From DALYDK01 sp031973215 (GTDB lineage Bacteria; Patescibacteriota; Saccharimonadia; Saccharimonadales; CAIOMD01), in NCBI GenBank assembly GCA_031973215.1, contig DALYDK010000001.1, positions 124,001 to 188,000 on the forward strand: a stretch of 64,000 bases of DNA, given 5' to 3'. Every line of letters starts with the position of its first letter. The stretch's first letter is position 1. This document shows positions 50,633-59,580 of this stretch, piece by piece. The translations under genes and the position numbers were made by a program. The notes beneath the pieces are model-generated. The model saw only the letters and a program-made list of their open reading frames with translations. It was not told the DNA's origin and made no database searches.

Positions 50633-51740
50633 AAAGTTAAAAATTGGTTTAATTCTAGATGACACTCTCGATACTACTGACGGAGTTCAGCAGTATGTTT
50701 TGTCATTAGGCGATTGGTTAAGTAACAAAGGACATGAGGTACATTATTTAGTAGGACAGACCACTCGCAAGGATATTGATAATGTTCATTCAATGGCCAA
50801 GAATATAAAAGTTAAATTCAACCAAAATAGACTAAGCATTCCTTTGCCAACTAGTAAAAGTTCCGTAAAGAAAAAATTAGAAGAACTTGATTTAGATATA
50901 TTACATATTCAAATGCCCTATAGCCCTTTGTTTGCTGGTCGGGTTATTGATGCTTGTGGTGAAAAAACTAAAATTGTTGGTACTTTTCATATTGTCCCTG
51001 CCTCTAAACTCCATTACATTAGCTCCAAGGGCTTAAGCTATTTAAATTATCGAACAAGTAAAAAATTCAGTAAAATAATTTGTGTTTCTACTGCCGCAGA
51101 GCAATTTGCCAAGGCTGCTTTTGGGTATGATTCAGTAGTAGTGCCCAATGTTGTTAATTTAGAAAAATTTTCCCACAAACCAATTAAAAGGAGTGTCCCT
51201 ACAATAGTATTTTTAGGAAGATTAGTTGAACGCAAGGGTTGCAAGCAGCTTTTAGACGCTCTAATGGTCCTGCAGGAAATATATCATGATAAATACACAG
51301 TAATTATTGCCGGTAAGGGGCCTCTTAAAACTGAACTTGAGATGTACTCAATTAAAAATAATATTAAAAATATTCGTTTTGTTGGCTTTGTTTCAGAAGC
51401 CCAAAAGCCGAAATTACTCGCCGGTGCCGATATTGCCGTTTTTCCAAGTACCGGTGGTGAAAGTTTTGGTATAGTTTTGATAGAAGCTATGGCTGCCGGT
51501 TCTAGGGTCATTTTAGGCGGTAATAATGAAGGCTATAGAACTGTTCTTGATGATTACCCTGATTTATTAATAGATCCAAATAACCCTCTTACTTTTGCTG
51601 AACGCATAAAATATTATCTAGAGCATAAAGACGCTCGTGAAAGGGCTTATAATTGGGCACAGCAAGCTATTGAGCAGTATTCTGTAGAAAATGTTGGTAA
51701 AAAGATATTATCGATTTACAGAAAGGCAATCGATGGATAA
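50622..51740 (+). CDS. GT4-family glycosyltransferase, second of pair
   Basis: The start MAYKKLKIGLILDD is used; a longer frame upstream lies inside the previous gene. The GT-B features are DTTDGVQQYVLSLGDWLSNKGHEVHYLVG, HIQMPYSPLFAGRVID, VVVPNVVNLEKF, FLGRLVERKGCKQLLDAL and GGESFGIVLIEAMAAGSRVILGG. With the first enzyme it probably adds successive sugars to one lipid acceptor. It overlaps the small membrane protein gene by 8 nt, so four genes from the hydrolase on are packed in one direction. Confidence 0.88.
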   Translation: MAYKKLKIGLILDDTLDTTDGVQQYVLSLGDWLSNKGHEVHYLVGQTTRKDIDNVHSMAKNIKVKFNQNRLSIPLPTSKSSVKKKLEELDLDILHIQMPYSPLFAGRVIDACGEKTKIVGTFHIVPASKLHYISSKGLSYLNYRTSKKFSKIICVSTAAEQFAKAAFGYDSVVVPNVVNLEKFSHKPIKRSVPTIVFLGRLVERKGCKQLLDALMVLQEIYHDKYTVIIAGKGPLKTELEMYSIKNNIKNIRFVGFVSEAQKPKLLAGADIAVFPSTGGESFGIVLIEAMAAGSRVILGGNNEGYRTVLDDYPDLLIDPNNPLTFAERIKYYLEHKDARERAYNWAQQAIEQYSVENVGKKILSIYRKAIDG

Positions 51741-51900
51741 AAAAGTACTGTATTTGACTATTGGAGCCGGTGGATTCATTGGCGGCTACTTGCCTGTTCT
51801 GTTATTCAATGCCAGTGGATTCGATTTATTTAGTATAATAGGTGGCGTAATTGGTTCTATAGCTGGACTTCTTGCTGGAATTAAATTAATAAATAATTAG
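51733..51900 (+). CDS. Small glycine-zipper membrane protein (GlsB/YeaQ-like)
   Basis: The start MDKKVLYLTIGAGG is used, overlapping the upstream stop. The 55-residue protein has two helices with Gly zippers (GAGGFIGGYLPVLL and IIGGVIGSIAGLLAGIKL). This resembles the transglycosylase-associated GlsB family of unknown function, but the similarity is weak and based on composition. Confidence 0.5.
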   Translation: MDKKVLYLTIGAGGFIGGYLPVLLFNASGFDLFSIIGGVIGSIAGLLAGIKLINN

Positions 51901-51982
51901 TGAGATAGGTTTTTTGGGGTAGATTTATTAATAATATATTAAGCTGAGTTAATTAAATAGACTTCAGGATACTTTTTATACT

Positions 51983-53014
51983 ATGGATACAAAATATTAT
52001 AACTATATCTTGCCACAAGCAAATATTGCGACACATCCTCCTAAAAATAGAGGAAGTTCTCGTCTGCTGGTCGTAGATAAGCAAAATCAAAAATTTTTAG
52101 ATAAGAAATACAATGATATTGTTAATTTCCTTAGTAAGGGTGATGTTTTAATACTAAATGATACAAAGGTCATTAAAGCAAGGCTGTTTGTCACCAAAAA
52201 GAGCGGCGTACAGCGAGAGCTTATTATATTAGAAAAGCATGGCAAAGATGATGATTGGTATGAGCACAAAGTATTGTACAGAAGAAAAATTACCATAAAT
52301 GACGAGCTCGTTACTAAAGCTGGCCATAAAATTAAGGTAATAGGCATTTTGGGTAACGGCGTTGCTTTAGTAAAGTCGAGAATAAATTTATTAGATATTG
52401 CAGAAAATGAAGGAACGGTTCCCTTGCCGCCATATCTCAATCGGCAAGCTGACTCTCATGATATTGAGAGATATCAGACTGTGTGGGCAAATTCCGTTGG
52501 TTCAGTTGCGGCTCCCACTGCTAGCTTAAATATGACAGATCAATTATTAGAAGCTATCGCAGAAAAGGGGGTAATCATCTGTAAAATTACGCTTCATGTT
52601 GGCTTGGGTACTTTCCTTCCTATTCGAACCAATAAACTAGAAGAACATATTATGCATAAGGAATATTTTGAGATACCTAAAGAAACTGTGAAGGAAATTA
52701 ATTACGCAAAAAAATCAAATAATAAGATATTTGGTCTTGGTACTACTGTTGCTCGATGTATTGAATATTCAGAAAGACGAGTACTGAGAGGCCCTAATAC
52801 CGATATATCTGGCGAGGCAGACATATTTATATACCCAGGTTACGAATTCAAGTTATTGGATGGTCTGATAACAAATTTTCATGCACCCGATAGCACTGTA
52901 TTGATGATGGTGGCTGCATTTCTAACATGGCCATTATTATTAAAAGCATATGAACACGCAATAATAAATAATTATAAATTTTTAAGTTACGGAGACAGTA
53001 TGTTAATTTATTAA
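51983..53014 (+). CDS. queA: S-adenosylmethionine:tRNA ribosyltransferase-isomerase
   Basis: Residue blocks YNYILPQANIATHPPKNRGSSRLLV, LILNDTKVIKARLF, EGTVPLPPYLNR, RYQTVWANSVGSVAAPTASLN and GLGTFLPIRTN are diagnostic of QueA. The end LITNFHAPDSTVLMMVAAF matches the C-terminus. The enzyme moves the ribosyl part of SAM onto preQ1-modified tRNA to form epoxyqueuosine. It lies 24 bp before tgt. Confidence 0.95.
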   Translation: MDTKYYNYILPQANIATHPPKNRGSSRLLVVDKQNQKFLDKKYNDIVNFLSKGDVLILNDTKVIKARLFVTKKSGVQRELIILEKHGKDDDWYEHKVLYRRKITINDELVTKAGHKIKVIGILGNGVALVKSRINLLDIAENEGTVPLPPYLNRQADSHDIERYQTVWANSVGSVAAPTASLNMTDQLLEAIAEKGVIICKITLHVGLGTFLPIRTNKLEEHIMHKEYFEIPKETVKEINYAKKSNNKIFGLGTTVARCIEYSERRVLRGPNTDISGEADIFIYPGYEFKLLDGLITNFHAPDSTVLMMVAAFLTWPLLLKAYEHAIINNYKFLSYGDSMLIY

Positions 53015-53037
53015 GAGCTAACGGGTATTATTTCCTT

Positions 53038-54258
53038 ATGAAAAAAGCAATAAGTTTCAAAATAAATAGCATATTAGACGGCACTTTGGCCAGAACTGGG
53101 ACGATTACTACGCCCAATGGAACCATTAAAACTCCCGCGTTTATTGTGGGGGCTACAAAAGCTACCGTGAAGGCGCTTTCACCTGAGCAAGTAATGGGGA
53201 TAGGGGCGCAATCAGTATTGGCAAACACATATCATTTAATGTTGCGTCCAGGAAGTGACATTCTTCATGAGGCCGGAGGTTTGGGTAAATTCATGAATTG
53301 GTCAGGTCCAACATTCACCGATAGTGGTGGTTTTCAGGTATTTAGTCTAGGTGTTGCTTATAAGAAAGGCATTGATCTTGTGTCACATAGTACGAAGGGA
53401 GAAGCTTCTCAGGCGAAGCATTCAAGTGACCAGCTAGCTCAGGTAACGGAAGATGGCGTACATTTTCGTAGCCATATTGATGGCAAAAGATTATTCATGA
53501 ATCCTGAGATTTCAATGGAACTGCAGCACAGCATAGGAGCAGATATACATATGGCCTTTGACGAATGCCCCGCCCCTCTTTCGGGGAGATCGTATCTTAT
53601 CGAAAGCCTTGAAAGAACTCATCGTTGGGCCGAAAGATGTCTTGAAACTCACCATAAATTGAATCAAGCACATATTGAAAAAAATGAAGCGCTCCAAGGA
53701 CTCTTTGGTGTTGTTCAAGGCGCTAGGTTCAGAGACCTTAGGGAAAAAAGTGCTAAATTTATGGCAAGCATGGACTTTGACGGCTTCGGTATCGGTGGTG
53801 TATTTGAGACAGAAGAAATACCAACGGTTGTGAAATGGGTTAACCGAATTCTTCCGGAGGATAAGCCGAGGCACCTACTGGGAATGGGTGCTAACCCAAA
53901 AGATTTATTTTTAGGTATAGAGAATGGTGTGGATACATTTGACTGCGTGTCTCCAACCAGGATTGCAAGAAATGGTGCAATTTATACAAGTAAAGGCAGA
54001 ATTAATATAAAAAATACAAAGTTCATACGCGACTTTAGTCGATTAGATCAAAATTGTTCTTGTTATACTTGCGATAATTATACTAGGGCATATTTAAACC
54101 ATCTATTTAAATCAGATGAAATACTTGGTGCAATATTAGCGAGCTTGCACAATGAGTACTTTATTGTCAATACAGTCGATAATATAAGGGAAACAATAGC
54201 TGACAATTCATACATTAAATATAAAAAAAGTTTTATAAAATCTTATTATGATGTTTAA
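53038..54258 (+). CDS. tgt: Queuine/preQ1 tRNA-ribosyltransferase
   Basis: The TIM-barrel enzyme has GTITTPNGTIKTPAFIVGATKATVK, VLANTYHLMLRPG, FTDSGGFQVFSLG (active Asp), GFGIGGVFETEEI, MGANPKDLFLGIENGVDTFDCVSPTR (nucleophile Asp region) and the zinc set C-x-C-x2-C...H in NCSCYTCDNYTRAYLNHLF. It replaces G34 in GUN-anticodon tRNAs with preQ1. There is an insert near LVSHSTKGEASQAKHSSDQL relative to common bacterial Tgt. A TATTAT -10-like box lies 6 nt before the ATG. Confidence 0.96.
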   Translation: MKKAISFKINSILDGTLARTGTITTPNGTIKTPAFIVGATKATVKALSPEQVMGIGAQSVLANTYHLMLRPGSDILHEAGGLGKFMNWSGPTFTDSGGFQVFSLGVAYKKGIDLVSHSTKGEASQAKHSSDQLAQVTEDGVHFRSHIDGKRLFMNPEISMELQHSIGADIHMAFDECPAPLSGRSYLIESLERTHRWAERCLETHHKLNQAHIEKNEALQGLFGVVQGARFRDLREKSAKFMASMDFDGFGIGGVFETEEIPTVVKWVNRILPEDKPRHLLGMGANPKDLFLGIENGVDTFDCVSPTRIARNGAIYTSKGRINIKNTKFIRDFSRLDQNCSCYTCDNYTRAYLNHLFKSDEILGAILASLHNEYFIVNTVDNIRETIADNSYIKYKKSFIKSYYDV

Positions 54259-54287
54259 AAAATCTCGTTGTTAAATATTATTTCGAG

Positions 54288-54920
54288 CTAGGCTTCTTTG
54301 ATAAGTTTTACAGCTTTTAGTGTGATTGGAGATAGAATAATTTCCGTACAAACTTTTATAAAGAATACAGTAGCGATAATATTTAGCAAAGCCGAATTTG
54401 ATATGGTTCCAGCAAACGCTAATACGCTAAATATAATGGTATCTATTAAACTACCTGCAGCAGACGAACTAATCAGCCTTCCCCACAAAAATTTTCCTTT
54501 TGTACGAATCTTTAGCTGAGTTAGTAAGTATCCATTGATTAACTCTCCTGATATTATAGCTACAATACTAGCGAAAAATATTCGCCAGGTCATACCAAGT
54601 ATTGCGGAGAATGATTCTTGCAGCTTCCATTCCAAAGGATGTGGCATGAGTTGCACAGCATATAATACAAGACCGCTAAATATTAGTATTGCTATACCAA
54701 TATATAGAATTTTTCTCATTATTGGAAAGCCATATATCTCCGTAATTATTCCTCCAATTATGTAAGCCAGTGGGAATAATATGGTACCAGCATCAAATAT
54801 TAAATGGTTAAATTGAACAATCTTTATACTTGCAATGTTACTTATAATGAGGGTTGTTATGAACAATGATATTAAAATTTCGTAATATGGAATTTTGCTA
54901 TTATCTATTATTTGTTTCAA
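54288..54920 (-). CDS. yhhQ: Queuosine precursor transporter (YhhQ/QueT-like, DUF165)
   Basis: Six hydrophobic helices carry family-typical positions: LFITTLIISNIASIKIVQF, DAGTILFPLAYIIGGIITEIYGF, and GRLISSSAAGSLIDTIIFSVLAF. YhhQ imports preQ0, preQ1 or related bases. It is convergent with tgt, 29 bp apart. With queA and tgt it suggests uptake of a preformed precursor and no local synthesis. Confidence 0.9.
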   Translation of the reverse strand: MKQIIDNSKIPYYEILISLFITTLIISNIASIKIVQFNHLIFDAGTILFPLAYIIGGIITEIYGFPIMRKILYIGIAILIFSGLVLYAVQLMPHPLEWKLQESFSAILGMTWRIFFASIVAIISGELINGYLLTQLKIRTKGKFLWGRLISSSAAGSLIDTIIFSVLAFAGTISNSALLNIIATVFFIKVCTEIILSPITLKAVKLIKEA

Positions 54921-54978
54921 AGTTACCTACTCCTTAGTTAGATGATTTGGGAATGTTTTTGTAATTTATACTAGCAGA

Positions 54979-56391
54979 CTACGTTTCTTTGTGCCAGATT
55001 TGGCCGTATTTAGAGTCGTTTATTCTAATACCTTGGCTGGCTAAAGTGTCCCGAATTGAGTCACTTAACTGCCAATTACTTTCAGATCTGGCTATTTTTC
55101 TTTTTTCTAGCAACGATTTATTTTCAGAAGATATATCTTTAGTATCAATATCTAAACCTAAAAGCTTATTAATTGCATCTATAAATTCACTAAAATAATT
55201 TTCTTCGTTATCGTTAACACCGTATTTTTCGGCTAAATCTAAAGAATTTTCTATTACTGCTAGTGCGCCGGGCGTATCAAGGTCGTTATTTAAACATTCT
55301 TTTATTTTGTCTATAGATTCGAAAATTTTAATTCCGTTCTCATCGCCTTCTCTATTATTGAATAGTTTGGTCTGGTACAAGAGCGAGCTTATTCCTTTCC
55401 ACCGCAATAGTCTGTTATGCGCTGATTCTAAGTTATCCCAACTAAAATTACTTTCTGTTCTATAATGACTTTGAAGCACAAACATTCTAAAATCCTCAGG
55501 GCTATAACCCTTTTCTTCTAAATCTTCTAAGGTAATAATATTGCCTAAGCTTTTACTTATTTTTGTTCCATTGACTAATAAGAAATTGTTATGTAGCCAG
55601 TAGTTGGAAAATGTTTGTCCGGTGGCTGCCTCGCTTTGGGCAATTTCGTTTGTATGATGCACGGGTATATGATCGATTCCGCCGGTGTGAATGTCTATGG
55701 TTTCTCCTAGTTTATCCATGGCCATAGCGCTACATTCAAGGTGCCAGCCAGGAAAACCAACTCCCCAGGGACTTTCCCATTCCATATCTCTTTTATGATC
55801 TTTGGGTGAGAATTTCCATAGGGCGAAATCACTTGGGTTTCTTTTTTCTGTGTTATATTCAACCCTAGCACCTTTTTTAATTTCTTCTAGATTTAGGTGG
55901 GCAAATTCAGCATATTTAGGAAATTTGGAAGTATCAAAGTAAATACCATCACTAATTTGGTAAGTATAGCCTTTAGCTTCAAGAGATTTAATAAGGTCAA
56001 TTTGCTCTTGAATAAATTCAGTAGCTTTAGTGATATATTTTGGTTTTAGTAAATTCAGTTTATCCATGCCTTTCATAAAATAATCGGTATAAAAACTTGC
56101 AACTTCCCATGCCGTTTTGCCCTCTCTTCTAGCGCCTTTTTCGAGCTTATCTTCGCCTTCGTCAGAGTCGCTAACTAAATGGCCAACATCCGTTATGTTC
56201 ATCACCCTATCTACTGTATATCCGTCAGATAACAGAACTCTAACTAGAACGTCCCATCTAATATAAGCTACCCAATTACCAATATGTAAATAATCATAAA
56301 CTGTCGGACCGCAAGTATATAAATTCACTTCACCATTATTTAATGGTTGGAATTTTTCAATTTTTCTAGATTTTGTATTATAGATTTGCAT
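54979..56391 (-). CDS. cysS: Cysteinyl-tRNA synthetase
   Basis: The class I motifs are present: CGPTVYDYLHIGNW (first zinc Cys and HIGH-type HIGN) and KISKSLGNI (KMSKS). The zinc ligands CSAM and the HTGGIDHIPVHHTNEIAQSEA segment are intact. Length (470) is normal. It is the last gene of the reverse block and follows the DHH gene by 4 nt. Confidence 0.96.
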   Translation of the reverse strand: MQIYNTKSRKIEKFQPLNNGEVNLYTCGPTVYDYLHIGNWVAYIRWDVLVRVLLSDGYTVDRVMNITDVGHLVSDSDEGEDKLEKGARREGKTAWEVASFYTDYFMKGMDKLNLLKPKYITKATEFIQEQIDLIKSLEAKGYTYQISDGIYFDTSKFPKYAEFAHLNLEEIKKGARVEYNTEKRNPSDFALWKFSPKDHKRDMEWESPWGVGFPGWHLECSAMAMDKLGETIDIHTGGIDHIPVHHTNEIAQSEAATGQTFSNYWLHNNFLLVNGTKISKSLGNIITLEDLEEKGYSPEDFRMFVLQSHYRTESNFSWDNLESAHNRLLRWKGISSLLYQTKLFNNREGDENGIKIFESIDKIKECLNNDLDTPGALAVIENSLDLAEKYGVNDNEENYFSEFIDAINKLLGLDIDTKDISSENKSLLEKRKIARSESNWQLSDSIRDTLASQGIRINDSKYGQIWHKET

Positions 56392-56395
56392 GAGC

Positions 56396-57400
56396 TTATT
56401 TTAGCCTATCAATTATTTTATTAACCAGTTCGTATTTAAATTTCGTAAAATCTTCGTTAAAATTATCTATGCGAAAGCCAGCTGCATAAGGGTGGCCACC
56501 GCCGCCATAAGAACTGGCTATTTCACCTGCAATCTCTGTGCCCTGAGAGCATCTTAGGGCTACGGTAACTCTATTTTTATATCTTTTTATAGCTAGGGCA
56601 ATTTGGACGCCCTCTATATTTAGCATCTCGCTCATAATTAAAGGGCCAGGATTATACTGAGTTCCAATATCGTATAGTTCGGATTCGGGAATCACCGTTA
56701 AAGCAATTTTAGTGTCAAAATAGAACTCTGTTCTTTCCATTAGCTCGGCTTTATATCTAAAGACAGCTTCGCTCATTTTTGACAATTGCCTTCTTTTCTC
56801 TTCTAGCTCAGCCCGGCTTATTCCTAAGCTAAGAATTTCAGCAACATTTTTGTAGGTTTCGGGTCCTGCAATATCGCTAGTTAGGCCTAAACTATCAGAC
56901 AATATACTTTGTAGAATTAGCTCACCAGATAATTTGTTAATCGAGAAATCAAGTTCTTTGGCAATACCATATATAACTTCTCCTGTTGAGGAATAGTCGG
57001 GATTATTAGAAACCACAGAAGCAAAGTCAATGTCACATTCAACATCTTTATGATGATCTAGAACCAACGAGGGTTTTGCTTTGACCCATGAAACCTCAGG
57101 AGATAGGTATAAATTCTCTAAAAGTGTCGAAGAGCTTGTATCTACAATAATTGATGCATCAAAATTCGAAGGAATATAATTATTAATTTTCTCCCATCCT
57201 GTAATAAATTTTAAGTAAGATGGCACCTCTACTGCGCAATAAAGTACCGATTCTTTTCCTAAAGTCGATAAGATTTCATTAAGGGCTAAGGCAGAGGCTA
57301 TAGAATCGCCATCTGGGTTATCTGCTTGTATAATTACAAACTTACTATGCTGATTAAAAAATTCTTGGATTTCTTTAATGTTATTTATGGGTCGTTTCAT
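56396..57400 (-). CDS. DHH-family phosphoesterase (NrnA-like nanoRNase/pAp phosphatase)
   Basis: DNPDGDSIASALAL (motif I), IVDTSSSTLLEN (II), LVLDHHKDVECD (III, DHH) and a C-terminal DHHA1 domain with SYGGGGHPYAAGF are intact. NrnA-type enzymes degrade short oligoribonucleotides and pAp in the cytoplasm. The start overlaps the recR end by 4 nt, so they are translationally coupled. Function in recycling of nucleotides fits a CPR lifestyle. Confidence 0.88.
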   Translation of the reverse strand: MKRPINNIKEIQEFFNQHSKFVIIQADNPDGDSIASALALNEILSTLGKESVLYCAVEVPSYLKFITGWEKINNYIPSNFDASIIVDTSSSTLLENLYLSPEVSWVKAKPSLVLDHHKDVECDIDFASVVSNNPDYSSTGEVIYGIAKELDFSINKLSGELILQSILSDSLGLTSDIAGPETYKNVAEILSLGISRAELEEKRRQLSKMSEAVFRYKAELMERTEFYFDTKIALTVIPESELYDIGTQYNPGPLIMSEMLNIEGVQIALAIKRYKNRVTVALRCSQGTEIAGEIASSYGGGGHPYAAGFRIDNFNEDFTKFKYELVNKIIDRLK

Positions 57401-58005
57401 AATAATGTTCTGCCTTCGAATGCCCTGGTTAGAGTGATTTGATCGGCATATTCAAGATCTAAACCTATTGGTAAACCTCGGGCTAGCCTAGATATTTTAG
57501 GCACTATATTTTCAAGTTCTTTTTGTAGGTAAATAGCGGTTGTTTCTCCTTCTACGCTAGCATTGGTCGCCAAGATAACTTCATTTACTGAATCGCTAAC
57601 TAAGCGCTTTTTAAGTTGTTCAATTTTTAAATTTTCAGGGTTAACGCCATCTATTGGGGAAATTAAACCGCCAAGAACATGATATGTACCTGTATATGAA
57701 GCAGTTTTTTCAATTGCTACTATATCGAAAGGTTCGGCAACGACTGCAACAATTTGCTTATCTCTTTTTGGGTCTGAGTAAAGCTCCGACACTTCTTCAT
57801 TAGCATCTATAAGAGCGTTGGTAATTGGGCAATACTTAACTTGCTCCTTAAGCTCTGCTATAGATTTACTAATTTTCTGTGCCTTAATTTGATCACTTTT
57901 AAGCAAATAAAATGCATACCTTTCTGCAGTTCTTGATCCGACTCCAGGAAGATTTTTAAGAGCATCAATTGCTTCTGTTAGTGCTTGCGGTAGCACTTTA
58001 GACAT
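57397..58005 (-). CDS. recR: Recombination protein RecR, zinc finger lost
   Basis: The helix-hairpin-helix LPGVGSRTAERYAFYLL (19-35) and the Toprim domain (about 84-170: AVVAEPFDIVAIEKT, YHVLGGLISPIDGVNPENL, VILATNASVEGE) are clear, as is the C-terminal SRLARGLPIGLDLEYADQITLTRAFEGR. The C4 zinc finger between them has only one Cys (Cys59); the other three are Asn, Ser and Tyr-region residues (YCPITNALIDANEEVSELYS). RecR loads RecA with RecO/RecF. It lies 13 bp downstream of ybaB. Confidence 0.93.
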   Translation of the reverse strand: MSKVLPQALTEAIDALKNLPGVGSRTAERYAFYLLKSDQIKAQKISKSIAELKEQVKYCPITNALIDANEEVSELYSDPKRDKQIVAVVAEPFDIVAIEKTASYTGTYHVLGGLISPIDGVNPENLKIEQLKKRLVSDSVNEVILATNASVEGETTAIYLQKELENIVPKISRLARGLPIGLDLEYADQITLTRAFEGRTLL

Positions 58006-58017
58006 AAATATACCGTC

Positions 58018-58311
58018 TTATAGCCCTAAGTTACCCAAGCCACCTAGCATTGGTTGCATTTTCTCGGCAGCTATTTTTTGGCTTTTAGCAATAGCTTCTT
58101 TTACGGCTTCTTCAACCCATTTTTCAAGTTGGCCAATATCATCTAAATCAACAAATTCAGGGTCGATGTGAATTTTCTTGATTTTTTGTTCGCCTGTTAT
58201 TTCAACTACCACCGCACCTTCTCCTGCCTCGGCTTCAATAATCATTTTTTGCAGTTCTTTTTGTAGTTTTCTTACTTTCATCAGCATTTTTGCTTGATCT
58301 AACTTACTCAT
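58018..58311 (-). CDS. ybaB: YbaB/EbfC family nucleoid-associated protein
   Basis: The 97-residue protein has LMKVRKLQKELQKM, then VVVEITGEQKIKKIHIDPEF and a helix with LEKWVEEAVKEAIAKSQKIAAEKMQPMLGGLGNLGL, the usual YbaB order. It binds DNA as a dimer. The dnaX-ybaB-recR cluster is conserved in many bacteria, though here dnaB and a membrane protein gene separate dnaX from ybaB. Confidence 0.92.
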   Translation of the reverse strand: MSKLDQAKMLMKVRKLQKELQKMIIEAEAGEGAVVVEITGEQKIKKIHIDPEFVDLDDIGQLEKWVEEAVKEAIAKSQKIAAEKMQPMLGGLGNLGL

Positions 58312-58323
58312 TTTTACTCCTTA

Positions 58324-59544
58324 CTATTGATTATATTTTATCATGTAAACAGATTTAGTTGTTGGCGAGTTGCTCCAAGCAACAAAATATCTTTCTAGTT
58401 GAAAAAACACACTGAAAGCAACTGCAATTACAACTAATGAAACACCTATTGTACGCATTAGAGGATTCCTAGGAAAAATAGTTAACCATCGTTTCATTAA
58501 CTCAATTAGACCTGCTATGAAAAATATATATAGAATAGGCAGGAATAACATTTGATAATTCAAATAATTTGCCGATAAACCGATAGTTAAGAAAAGTGTT
58601 ATAAACGAAGAAAATATTAAAATTGATCTTCTGTGCCTGAATCTTCGAATAAAGTAAAATATTCCTAACAAGCTTAAAGCTGCTGTAAATATATCTAATA
58701 ATGGCAAGTTACCAACCCAGGTGACAGAATTTAGCTGTGCATATAAATATATGCCCGTCAGCTGATATATCAAATGCAATATATATGCCCTAGGGCCGAT
58801 AAAGCCTCCGTATATGCCAAGTAGCTCTTTTAGCTGTCCTGGAGCACCTGAAAGGCTTATAAGCAGAGGAAGTAGCAATAGAATGTATAAAGTCCCGGCT
58901 ATAATTAACTGCTTTTTTGATATTTTCTTTAGCTTCTTTTTGCCGTATATAAATAGTCCGACTGTAGCTATTGCAATTATCCAGATTCCATAAGGTAAAT
59001 ATGCAGCTATAGCAATGGATGCTACAAAAGCTAAAAATGCCCAGAATTTATTATCTTTTGATCTTAGAAATAAATTTAAGCAATAAAATACAGCCACTAT
59101 AATGAATAAAGAGGCCGCCCAAAGAGTGGCCTGTCTGGCTGTATTCAAGACTAGACTGTTTGAAGCCAGTAAAGCAGCGGCAATTAGGGCCATTCTCTGA
59201 TTAAACCAAGCTTTAATAAGTTTGTAGAATAGAATTATTGTCCCAAAGACAAATAGCCCGCTTATTATTCTTGCCGCAAGAGGCGCATTTTCAATTAAAC
59301 TATTAAGAACAATCGCCGGTACAATAAATGGTGCGCCTACTGCCCTATACCATGGGTTATCATAGTCGTTAATTTTAGAAATTACGGGGAGTTCATTGAT
59401 ATTTAAACTATTTTGAATTACATTCGGCTGCGGAAACAACAAAGCAACTAGCCCAAGACCCAACAATGATGCTATTAAAATAGATTTCCAGTTTAGGTTA
59501 GAAAACAAACCTTTAAAACTATTCAAATTATAAGAAACTTTCAT
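58324..59544 (-). CDS. Multi-pass membrane protein, GT39/ArnT-like glycosyltransferase
   Basis: About ten hydrophobic helices are present. The first loop contains NDYDNPWYRAVGAPFIVPAIV (Asp pair and proline typical of the GT-C first loop), then AARIISGLFVFGTIILFYKLIKAWF and RMALIAAALLASNSLVLNTARQATLW, the GT39/PMT pattern. Such enzymes use polyprenyl-phosphate sugars outside the membrane. The C-terminal domain is short. It sits among replication genes without an obvious link. Confidence 0.65.
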   Translation of the reverse strand: MKVSYNLNSFKGLFSNLNWKSILIASLLGLGLVALLFPQPNVIQNSLNINELPVISKINDYDNPWYRAVGAPFIVPAIVLNSLIENAPLAARIISGLFVFGTIILFYKLIKAWFNQRMALIAAALLASNSLVLNTARQATLWAASLFIIVAVFYCLNLFLRSKDNKFWAFLAFVASIAIAAYLPYGIWIIAIATVGLFIYGKKKLKKISKKQLIIAGTLYILLLLPLLISLSGAPGQLKELLGIYGGFIGPRAYILHLIYQLTGIYLYAQLNSVTWVGNLPLLDIFTAALSLLGIFYFIRRFRHRRSILIFSSFITLFLTIGLSANYLNYQMLFLPILYIFFIAGLIELMKRWLTIFPRNPLMRTIGVSLVVIAVAFSVFFQLERYFVAWSNSPTTKSVYMIKYNQ

Positions 59545-59580
59545 ATACTCGTGGTAAAGTATAGCATATTTATATCTGTT

